Shown: positions 25,024-32,562 of the stretch, piece after piece
Layout of the letters: the number at the start of each line of letters is the position of its first letter
Position numbering within the stretch: position 1 is the stretch's first letter
DNA from: Oleispira sp963933055
Lineage (GTDB): Bacteria > Pseudomonadota > Gammaproteobacteria > Pseudomonadales > Oceanobacteraceae
DNA length: 64,000 nt
Reading direction: 5' to 3'
NCBI GenBank assembly: GCA_963933055.1
Contig: CAWVSY010000012.1
Location: 5,559 to 69,558, forward strand
Position numbers and translations under genes: made by a program
The notes under the pieces: generated by a model
What the model was told of the DNA's origin: nothing
The model's input: the letters and a program-made list of their open reading frames with translations, nothing else
The model's database searches: none

Positions 25024-26973
25024 GTGCGTGATATGAAAATAGAACAGCAGGCTGAATGGGATATCGAGCGAGCGCAAGATACCTACGGCATAAAAAATTG
25101 GGGAAATGGGTATTTTGATATCAGCCCTGACGGTGAAGTAGTCATTAAAAATCCCCAGGACTCTTTTTCCGAGCAGTTTTCTGGCTTGTCTTTGCTGGAA
25201 GTTATTGAAGGCTTGCGAGATCGTGACCTGCACATGCCCGCGTTATTACGTATTGAAAATATAATCGATCACAGCATCAGTAATTTGAATGACTCTTTCA
25301 GAAAAATTATAGAGCGTCTCGATTACCAGGGTTCGTATCGAGGTGTATTTCCTATTAAAGTGAATCAGCAAGCGCAAATCGTTGAGGAGATCGCTCGGTT
25401 TGGGGAGCGCTATGGTTATGGTTTTGAGGTGGGCAGTAAGCCTGAAATGATCGCCGCTTTATCAACGCTCGGTAATAGCAGTGATCAGATGTTGATTTGC
25501 AATGGTTACAAAGATCAGGAGTTTATTGATCTGGCCTTGCAAGCGGTCAAGTTGGGTACTCGTTGTTTTGTGGTGATTGAGGCCCTGTCCGAGCTGCCAA
25601 TTATTGTTGAGCGCAGCAAAGCTTTAGGCATCGAACCTTTGATTGGTGTACGAGCAAAAATGACGACTAAGGTTGGTGGTCATTGGAATTCAACCAGTGG
25701 TGATCGCAGTGTCTTTGGTTTGTCAGCCAGTCAAATTATTCAGGTTGTCGATGTACTGAGAGACAATGATATGTTGCATTGTTTGCAATTGTTGCATTGC
25801 CACTTGGGTTCTCAAATTCCTAATATTCGTGATATTCGTGGTGGTGTAAGCGAAGCCTGTCGTTATTACGCAGACTTGTGTCGCGAAGGTGCCGCGATGA
25901 ATTATATCGATTTGGGTGGTGGGTTGGCGGTAGATTATACGGGGGCGCATTCACAAGAAAGCCAAAGTCGAAATTATTCTTTGGATGAATATTGTGAAGA
26001 TGTGGTCGAAACCGTTATGTCGACGCTCGACGGTTATGGTATCAGCCATCCTACGATTGTTACGGAATCCGGTCGTGCCACCGTCGCGTATTCATCTATA
26101 TTATTGTTTAACATCTTAGATGTCGCGCGTTTTGAGCCTGTCGAGATAAGGACGTCTAGTGATGAAGGGCATGAGTTACTCGATAATTTGCGCAGCATCT
26201 TTGATTACTTAAAACCAGGTCGGGTGCAGGAGTGTTTTAATGATGCCCACTATTATCGTGATGAAGTGCGTGAGTTGTTTAAGCGCGGTCAGGTAGGTTT
26301 GCGTACCCGTGCTGAAGCAGAAAACCTGTTTTTAAAAGTGCTGCGAGATATTAAATCTTTATTACCTGAACTGGATCAAATTCCTAAAGAGCTAGAGGGA
26401 TTCGATGAATCTTTAGCCGATATTTATTATGGCAATTTCAGTCTGTTTCAATCTTTGCCAGATAGCTGGGCCATTGATCAGATGTTCCCTGTGATGCCGG
26501 TTCATCGCTTAAACGAAGAACCTGATCGTCGTGCTGTATTAGCGGATATTACCTGTGATTGCGACGGAAAAATTGATCGTTTTATTGCTACCGATCGCGA
26601 ATATGCTCCGACCTTACCCGTGCATTCATTAAAAGAATCTGAAGAATATTATATGGGTGTCTTCCTTGTGGGTGCCTATCAGGAGACCCTTGGGGATTTA
26701 CACAATTTGTTTGGTGATACCAACGTGGCCAGCATTCGTTTAAACGAAGGGGGGGGTTACGAATTTGTTAAAGAAATTCACGGCGATACCATCGAAGACG
26801 TTTTGGGTTATGTGGAATACCAGCCTTGGGAAATGAAATTACGTTACCGCAATAAATTAGAAGCCGCCGTAAATGAAGGTCGCATCAGTGCTCGTGAACG
26901 CCAGCAAATGATGAATACTTTCAATGCCAGTATGCAAGGCTACACCTATTACGAAAAAGACCATGTGCTTTAA
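25024..26973 (+). CDS. speA: biosynthetic arginine decarboxylase
   Basis: A 649-residue fold-III PLP enzyme converting arginine to agmatine. The PLP lysine is in GVFPIKVNQQ (Lys112); LLHCHLGSQIPNIRDIRGG (about 252-270) and ESGRATVAYSSILLFNI (about 347-363) are SpeA blocks, and GGGYEFVKEIHGDT is near the end. The start is GTG at 25024, 7 nt after TAAGGA; the ATG three codons on is too far from that site. It is adjacent and co-oriented with a carboxyspermidine-dehydrogenase-like gene 45 bp downstream, behind a Fur-like box, so its agmatine probably feeds spermidine for petrobactin. No agmatinase or agmatine deiminase gene is in the window. Confidence 0.93.
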   Translation: MRDMKIEQQAEWDIERAQDTYGIKNWGNGYFDISPDGEVVIKNPQDSFSEQFSGLSLLEVIEGLRDRDLHMPALLRIENIIDHSISNLNDSFRKIIERLDYQGSYRGVFPIKVNQQAQIVEEIARFGERYGYGFEVGSKPEMIAALSTLGNSSDQMLICNGYKDQEFIDLALQAVKLGTRCFVVIEALSELPIIVERSKALGIEPLIGVRAKMTTKVGGHWNSTSGDRSVFGLSASQIIQVVDVLRDNDMLHCLQLLHCHLGSQIPNIRDIRGGVSEACRYYADLCREGAAMNYIDLGGGLAVDYTGAHSQESQSRNYSLDEYCEDVVETVMSTLDGYGISHPTIVTESGRATVAYSSILLFNILDVARFEPVEIRTSSDEGHELLDNLRSIFDYLKPGRVQECFNDAHYYRDEVRELFKRGQVGLRTRAEAENLFLKVLRDIKSLLPELDQIPKELEGFDESLADIYYGNFSLFQSLPDSWAIDQMFPVMPVHRLNEEPDRRAVLADITCDCDGKIDRFIATDREYAPTLPVHSLKESEEYYMGVFLVGAYQETLGDLHNLFGDTNVASIRLNEGGGYEFVKEIHGDTIEDVLGYVEYQPWEMKLRYRNKLEAAVNEGRISARERQQMMNTFNASMQGYTYYEKDHVL

Positions 26974-27018
26974 TTTTTTAAAGAAATAATTTAAGAGAAG
27001 CGTTTAGGGGAACCTGTT

Positions 27019-28227
27019 ATGAAAAAAATTATGATTATTGGTGCTGGTGGCGTAGGTCAGGTTGTTGCCCATAAATGTGCTCAATTGCCGGAAGTGTTCA
27101 GTGACATTGTATTGGCCAGCCGTACTCAAAGTAAGTGTGATGATATCGCCAAGCAAATTAAGGCAAGGTATGGTGGCGACATTGAAACGGATCACGTTGA
27201 TGCGGATAGTGTGTCTGATCTTGTGCGCTTATTTAAGAAGTACGATCCGTTCATGGTGATCAATGTGGCGCTGCCCTATCAGGATCTGACCATTATGGAT
27301 GCCTGCTTAGAAATGAAAGTACACTATCTTGATACGGCCAATTATGAGCCATTAGATACGGCAAAATTTGAGTACAAATGGCAATGGGAGTATCAGGATA
27401 AATTCAAACAAGCGGGCTTGATGGCGCTGTTAGGTTCAGGCTTTGATCCTGGTGCTACCAATATGTTTACGGCTTACGCTGCTAAGCATTATTTCGATGA
27501 GATCCATACCTTAGATATCATTGATGTTAATGGTGGCGATCATGGTTACCCATTTGCGACTAATTTCAATCCGGAAATAAATATTCGTGAAGTGACCGCT
27601 GAATGTCGCCATTGGGAAAACGGTGAGTTTATTACAACACCTGCTATGTCGACTAATCAAGAATTTACCTGCCCCGATGGTATTGGCACTTACAATATTT
27701 ACCGCATGTACCACGAAGAGTTGGAATCGTTAGCTAAACATTATCCTACGCTTAAGTGTGCACAATTCTGGATGAGCTTTGGTGATAGTTACCTTAAACA
27801 CTTAGAGGTGCTAGGCAATGTGGGTATGACAGGTATTGAACCTATTAATTTTAATGGACAGGAAATTATCCCACTTCAGTTTTTAAAAGAACTGCTGCCT
27901 GAACCCTCCACATTAGGCCCTCGTACAATAGGTAAAACCTGTATTGGCTGTGTTGTGACCGGTATTAAAAATGGTAAAGCGCGCACAGTGTATGTATACA
28001 ATATCAAAGATCATCAGGATTGTTATGGTGAGGTGCAGTCACAGGCTATTTCTTATACCACCGCTGTGCCAGCCATGATCGGCGCGAAGATGATGATAGA
28101 AGGTCAATGGCTTAAGGAGGGCGTTTGGAATATGGAGCAGCTGGACCCAGATCCATTCATGGATGACATGAACAAATACGGCTTGCCGTTCAAGGTGATT
28201 GAAGAGCCAGGCTTCGATCTGATTTGA
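27019..28227 (+). CDS. saccharopine-dehydrogenase-family carboxy(nor)spermidine dehydrogenase, copy 1
   Basis: A 402-residue NAD(P)H enzyme of the Lys1/CANSDH type. In characterised members it joins aspartate semialdehyde to a diamine (putrescine, diaminopropane or, in a recently described route, agmatine) by reductive amination. The dinucleotide-binding IIGAGGVGQVVAHKCAQ is at residues 6-22. LGSGFDPGATNMF (about 139-151), DVNGGDHGYPFATNFNPEIN and WMSFGDSYLKHLEVLGNVGM are family blocks. AGGGGA stands 8 nt before the ATG. A clear paralogue lies at 39212. Because it directly follows speA, agmatine or agmatine-derived putrescine are both plausible amines. The sole decarboxylase partner is at 38013. 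Confidence 0.85.
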   Translation: MKKIMIIGAGGVGQVVAHKCAQLPEVFSDIVLASRTQSKCDDIAKQIKARYGGDIETDHVDADSVSDLVRLFKKYDPFMVINVALPYQDLTIMDACLEMKVHYLDTANYEPLDTAKFEYKWQWEYQDKFKQAGLMALLGSGFDPGATNMFTAYAAKHYFDEIHTLDIIDVNGGDHGYPFATNFNPEINIREVTAECRHWENGEFITTPAMSTNQEFTCPDGIGTYNIYRMYHEELESLAKHYPTLKCAQFWMSFGDSYLKHLEVLGNVGMTGIEPINFNGQEIIPLQFLKELLPEPSTLGPRTIGKTCIGCVVTGIKNGKARTVYVYNIKDHQDCYGEVQSQAISYTTAVPAMIGAKMMIEGQWLKEGVWNMEQLDPDPFMDDMNKYGLPFKVIEEPGFDLI

Positions 28228-28257
28228 TCATAATCTGACTGAATCATAAAAAGTACA

Positions 28258-29130
28258 ATGCACATGACGACATTACCGAGTCCTCGAATTCAGCTGAACT
28301 ATGCGTCCCTTGACCTTTTAAACGATAAACGTTTTTCAACGCAAGTTCTAGGCTGGCTGAGTGCAGAAGAGCGAAAGCGTCACAAGAGCTTTGTGAGTCA
28401 GCAGCAGGCTAAGCAATATCTGTTAGCGAGGGCTTTATTGCGTAGTCAATTATCAAAACGAGTGCCGTGTGTATTGCCCCATGAATGGGTATTCGTCATT
28501 GATAATTCTGGTAAGCCAAGATTGGCGGATGGGTTTTCATATTTAAATCTGCACTTTAATTTATCACACAGTGAAGACCTAGTGGTATTGGCGCTGGGTG
28601 AAGAATTAGGTGAGGGGTTAGGTGAGGGGTTAGGTGAAGGATTGGATTTGGGCGTTGATGTTGAATGTATTCATCGTCCGATATTTAACATGGCCTTTGC
28701 TAAACGCTATTTCTCTGAAAGGGAATTGTCTGATCTGATGAGGCTGACTGAGTCGCAGAAAATTAAACGCATAGCTCAATTGTGGACGTTAAAAGAATCC
28801 TACCTGAAGGCCAGTGGTTTAGGCATAAGAATACCGCTCGCTAAGCTGGCTTTTTCTTTTAAGGGGCAAGGCGATCTGGGTCTTAGTATATCGCCTTCTT
28901 TGGCTGAAATTTTACCCGTAAAAAAAGGCAGTTTTATCGCTTTATTTAGCGTGTGGTCAGATTACAGTTTGGCGTTAACCATAGGTACCGATAAAGAAAT
29001 GGATGTCTCTGCTATAACATCTGCTATGACAATTAATGAATGGGCTGGTTTGAACAGCCAGCTTTTGGGTTTGCCATACAAGCTGTTAAGAACTAAAACT
29101 GACCAAAAAATAAGTCGTAACGTTTCATAA
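28258..29130 (+). CDS. 4'-phosphopantetheinyl transferase, Sfp/EntD type
   Basis: A 290-residue enzyme that moves phosphopantetheine from CoA to a carrier-protein serine. The magnesium motif GVDVECI is near residues 137-143 and WTLKESYLKASGLG near 179-192; HFNLSHSEDLVVLALG (about 100-115) is the usual middle block. Between them lies a run of four GEGL/GEEL units made by 12-bp repeats (about 114-129), an insertion not typical of Sfp. Its obvious client here is the AsbD domain at 35861. A second ATG lies two codons inside; the ribosome-binding site is weak for both. Confidence 0.9.
   Translation: MHMTTLPSPRIQLNYASLDLLNDKRFSTQVLGWLSAEERKRHKSFVSQQQAKQYLLARALLRSQLSKRVPCVLPHEWVFVIDNSGKPRLADGFSYLNLHFNLSHSEDLVVLALGEELGEGLGEGLGEGLDLGVDVECIHRPIFNMAFAKRYFSERELSDLMRLTESQKIKRIAQLWTLKESYLKASGLGIRIPLAKLAFSFKGQGDLGLSISPSLAEILPVKKGSFIALFSVWSDYSLALTIGTDKEMDVSAITSAMTINEWAGLNSQLLGLPYKLLRTKTDQKISRNVS
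28597..28644. repeat. four 12-bp in-frame tandem repeats in the Sfp gene
   Basis: GGTGAAGAATTA, GGTGAGGGGTTA (twice), GGTGAAGGATTG. They encode GEEL-GEGL-GEGL-GEGL just before the metal-binding GVDVE motif. Confidence 0.9.
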
Positions 29131-29180
29131 GATTATTTATAAAATTTTATGAAATTTATTATAAAATATTTTGAGATATT

Positions 29181-30539
29181 ATGAATAAGAATCTAATCGA
29201 TACCTCTCCTGATAGTGGACCTTTAGTAGCCACTTTTTTCCGTTTTGTTATTCCTTCTACATTGAGTTTGCTGGCTATTTCGACTGCCAGTGTCGTCGAT
29301 GGTTTTTTTGTGGGAAATTATATTGGCGCAGAGGCATTAGCGGCGGTTAATTTATTGATGCCGTACTTTGCCTTGTTATTTGGTGTGGCTCTGATGTTTG
29401 CCGTCGGAGGTTCAGTTAAAGCCAGTATTTATATCGGCGATAAAAAATACGCTTTAGCGTCATCTATTTTTAGTCAGGTTTTCTTTGTGATACTGGCCAT
29501 GGCAGCGCTGGCGGTACCCCTGTCTCTTGTCTTTAGTGAGTATCTGTTTGCTGCTTTGGGGGCTACTCCTTCGTTATATCCCCTGATGCAGAGCTATTTT
29601 GAAGTTTTTTGTTTTGTAACGGTTGTGCAACTGACCTGTCTGGTGATGTACTACTTTATTCGTGCAGATAACCGACCTGAGTTGGGTATGCGCGCATTGA
29701 TGTTAGGTGCCTTTGTCAATGTTGCTCTTGATGCACTTTTTATAGGCAATTTGGGGTGGGGTATTGAGGGAGCCGCTTGGGCGACCTTGATTGGGCAAGT
29801 GATTCAATTGATTTACATTTCAAGCTACTTTTTTTCTGGCCGCAATAGTTTGAAATTATCCTTTCCGATTTTTAAAATTAAACAATTGGGATTTATTGCC
29901 TTTAATGGCTTCTCTGAGTTCATAAATGAATTTTCCATTGGCTTAGTTATTTTGGTTTTTCATTGGGTTATTAGTCGGCAAAGTGGTATTGAAGGGATTG
30001 CAGCATTTAGCGTAGTGAATTATTTAATTTATATCAGCTTGATGGTGTATTACGGCATCATTGACGCGATGCATGTTCTATTAGGGCAGAATTTTGGGGC
30101 GCAGCGTCTTGATCGGGTTAAGGCGTTTATGCGGATCGCGGCCCTATCGATTGCGATATTGAGCATTGTTCTGGTGGTTATACTGCATGTTTTTGAAGGC
30201 CCAATCATTGCCTTTTTTCTCGATGACGATGCAAAAAATGCTCAGCAATTAGCGCAGAATTTTTTACATGTTATCTGGCCTATCTTTTTGTTTAACGGTT
30301 TTAATGTGCTTATTTGTGCGTATCTCACGTCGGCAGAGCAAGCGATGCATTCCAGTATTATCGCTATGTTACGTTCATTAATTTTACCCATAAGTTTTGC
30401 ATTGTTATTCAGCGCAATACTTCCAGGGATGAACTTTTTATACGCTGTACCTGTAGCAGAAGCCCTCGCATTTGTATTTGCTTTCATCTTTTATATTAAT
30501 TATCGACCTGCATTATTGATTAAAAAATCACTTAAATAA
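29181..30539 (+). CDS. MATE-family efflux transporter, candidate siderophore exporter
   Basis: A 452-residue inner-membrane protein with 12 predicted helices in two related halves. FFRFVIPSTLSLLAISTASVV begins helix 1, VDGFFVGNYIGAEALAAVNL is the typical first loop, and GWGIEGAAWATLIGQ (about 191-205) is a MATE block. It resembles the MepA/DinF-like branches. It follows the Sfp gene and precedes asbA, so export of newly made petrobactin is a reasonable inference; Bacillus anthracis uses an unrelated exporter (ApeX). General drug efflux cannot be excluded. Confidence 0.85.
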   Translation: MNKNLIDTSPDSGPLVATFFRFVIPSTLSLLAISTASVVDGFFVGNYIGAEALAAVNLLMPYFALLFGVALMFAVGGSVKASIYIGDKKYALASSIFSQVFFVILAMAALAVPLSLVFSEYLFAALGATPSLYPLMQSYFEVFCFVTVVQLTCLVMYYFIRADNRPELGMRALMLGAFVNVALDALFIGNLGWGIEGAAWATLIGQVIQLIYISSYFFSGRNSLKLSFPIFKIKQLGFIAFNGFSEFINEFSIGLVILVFHWVISRQSGIEGIAAFSVVNYLIYISLMVYYGIIDAMHVLLGQNFGAQRLDRVKAFMRIAALSIAILSIVLVVILHVFEGPIIAFFLDDDAKNAQQLAQNFLHVIWPIFLFNGFNVLICAYLTSAEQAMHSSIIAMLRSLILPISFALLFSAILPGMNFLYAVPVAEALAFVFAFIFYINYRPALLIKKSLK

Positions 30540-30584
30540 TTTTATTTTATAAAAATAATCATAAAACTTAATCTAAATGATAAA

Positions 30585-30619
30585 TAAAATGAGAATCAAT
30601 CGTATTTAGTGCGTATACT
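30585..30619 (+). promoter_or_regulatory. Fur-like box and -10 element before asbA
   Basis: AATGAGAATCAAT (30588-30600) matches the core of the Fur consensus AATGATAATCATT at 11 of 13 positions. A -10 hexamer TATACT lies at 30614-30619. No good -35 is seen at 17 bp. Together they place an iron-controlled promoter about 40 bp before the asbA ATG. Confidence 0.5.
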
Positions 30620-30654
30620 GCAATTCAAATGGAAATTAGTGAGCTAGGGTTCAT

Positions 30655-32562
30655 ATGAAATTTGCAGCAAACAACACTGCTGAGTACGCATCTTTTCACG
30701 CTTTTATTAATGCTTACTTACGCGAAATTGACGCCGGAATTTGGAAGGTCAAAAGCCAATTTTTGGCGTTGTCAGATTTTCCTTATGAGTTAAAGGGTGC
30801 TGAGGTTTTAGAACTTCGTTTACCTGAAAGTCAGCAGTGCATTGTGATGGATGTAGCCTATAAATCTAAAGTAGGTCGTCATCATTTTCAGGGTGTGTAT
30901 GTGCGCACTGAATACAATGAAGCGCATAGCAGTCCTTGGCAGTCAGCCGATATCATGTACTTGTTGATTGCTTTGGTTCGGCAGATTTACCAACGACAAA
31001 ATACACTTTCTATGGGGAGTGAATTGTCAGAATCAATAAGAATGAATGAAGTTGAGTTGCTAGGTCGTCTATTAGGCAGCTATCAAACTATGGCGTATTT
31101 TCTTAGCCAGCGAGCGGGTGATGCGAGATTAAACAGTCTTGATTTTATTAATTCCGAGCAATCCATTCTGTACGGACATTGGTTGCACCCAACACCAAAA
31201 AGTCAGCAGGGTATTACACCTTGGCAGCAAACGTTTTATTCCCCTGAATTATGCGGCCGCTTTAAATTACATTATTTCTCTGCTGATAAATCTTTAGCTA
31301 AAGAAGGCTCCTCATTAGCGCAAAGTACCAGTGAAATTTTATATTCTGAAGTCAGTCGCTACGATTCGATAGAACTGGCGAATGACCATGTTCTCGTTCC
31401 GGTTCACCCATTACAGGCTGCTAACTTGTTATTGGAAAAATGGGTGAAAGATCTCATTGCAGAGGGACGCTTGAACTATCTTGGAGAAAAAGGGGCTGAA
31501 TATACCGCTACTTCTTCTGTGCGTACGGTCGCTAACGAAACGTCTGACTGGATGATAAAGCTATCGATTCCCGTAAAAATAACCAATTCATTACGTACTA
31601 ATAAACGGCGTGAATTAGAAGACGGAATGGTGATTGAGAGCTATCTGAATCACATTGGCTTTCTGACGGATCGCCCTCAATTTAAAGTGGTTGATGATCC
31701 TGCGTACATCACCATCAATCATCCAAAAGATCATCAATTAGATTCCGGCTTTGAAGTTGTTTTGCGCCGTAATCCATTCATGAAAGAAAAAGGTCGAGGG
31801 GTATGTTCAATTCTTACTCTTGTACAAGACCCGATTCCCAATGTCGATGGAACAGCTGGGTCTAGCTTGCTTAATAATATTATTTTAGATCTGGCTGCTA
31901 AAGAAAATCGATCGCTCGATCAGGTTGCACTCGACTGGTTTGATCGTTATTGGCACTGTGCCATTGAGTCAATATTGTCACTTTATGATGGCTATGGCAT
32001 CGCATTAGAGGCGCATCAGCAAAACAGTTTATTGGATGTCTCAGCAGGTTACCCAAGCTGCTATTACTACCGAGATAATCAAGGATTTTATTTATCAGAA
32101 CACTTCAAAGCGGAGCTAGCGGACGTTGGAAGTCAATTAAATCTCACTAATATTTTTTATGATGATGAAAAAATTTTCACGGCCATTTCCTACTACGTCT
32201 TTGTCAATCAGTTATTTGCCGTGATCTACCGCTTAGGAGCCGATGGCCTAATAGACGAAGGCATCTTGGTGGAGCGCTGTCGTAAAAAATTATTAGAAAT
32301 GCAAAAAAATATGCAAGGTATCGGTAAAGATTTTATTAACTACATTCTGAACAGCGAACGACTGGATTATAAAACCAATCTTTTGGCTCGCGTAAATAAT
32401 ATTGATGAATTACAGGAAGGCATGGAGCACACCGTTTATTCAACAATCGTGAATCCCCTGTATTTAAAGTCAAATTCTAAATCTGTATCAACAGCAACAT
32501 CAGTGCTGCAGAAAGATCTTATTAAAGCTGGCGAAGGTGAGCGAGGTGCAGTCTATGGATAG
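30655..32562 (+). CDS. asbA: petrobactin biosynthesis NIS synthetase AsbA
   Basis: A 635-residue NRPS-independent siderophore synthetase (IucA/IucC family). AsbA of B. anthracis adenylates citrate and condenses it with spermidine or its dihydroxybenzoyl derivative. GHWLHPTPKSQQGI (about 180-193) holds the ATP-binding HPxPK motif; SPELCGRFKLHYF follows; VPVHPLQAANLL, TATSSVRTVAN, KITNSLRTNKRRELE and ALEAHQQNSLLDV (about 446-458) are the remaining NIS blocks. The wording of these blocks follows the Bacillus AsbA more closely than IucA or IucC. AGG stands before the ATG. asbB starts inside its last codons. Confidence 0.93.
   Translation: MKFAANNTAEYASFHAFINAYLREIDAGIWKVKSQFLALSDFPYELKGAEVLELRLPESQQCIVMDVAYKSKVGRHHFQGVYVRTEYNEAHSSPWQSADIMYLLIALVRQIYQRQNTLSMGSELSESIRMNEVELLGRLLGSYQTMAYFLSQRAGDARLNSLDFINSEQSILYGHWLHPTPKSQQGITPWQQTFYSPELCGRFKLHYFSADKSLAKEGSSLAQSTSEILYSEVSRYDSIELANDHVLVPVHPLQAANLLLEKWVKDLIAEGRLNYLGEKGAEYTATSSVRTVANETSDWMIKLSIPVKITNSLRTNKRRELEDGMVIESYLNHIGFLTDRPQFKVVDDPAYITINHPKDHQLDSGFEVVLRRNPFMKEKGRGVCSILTLVQDPIPNVDGTAGSSLLNNIILDLAAKENRSLDQVALDWFDRYWHCAIESILSLYDGYGIALEAHQQNSLLDVSAGYPSCYYYRDNQGFYLSEHFKAELADVGSQLNLTNIFYDDEKIFTAISYYVFVNQLFAVIYRLGADGLIDEGILVERCRKKLLEMQKNMQGIGKDFINYILNSERLDYKTNLLARVNNIDELQEGMEHTVYSTIVNPLYLKSNSKSVSTATSVLQKDLIKAGEGERGAVYG

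Noticed and set aside
28597..28644. Repeats as a CRISPR-like array
   Set aside because: Units are adjacent with no spacers and keep the reading frame; they are simple tandem repeats.
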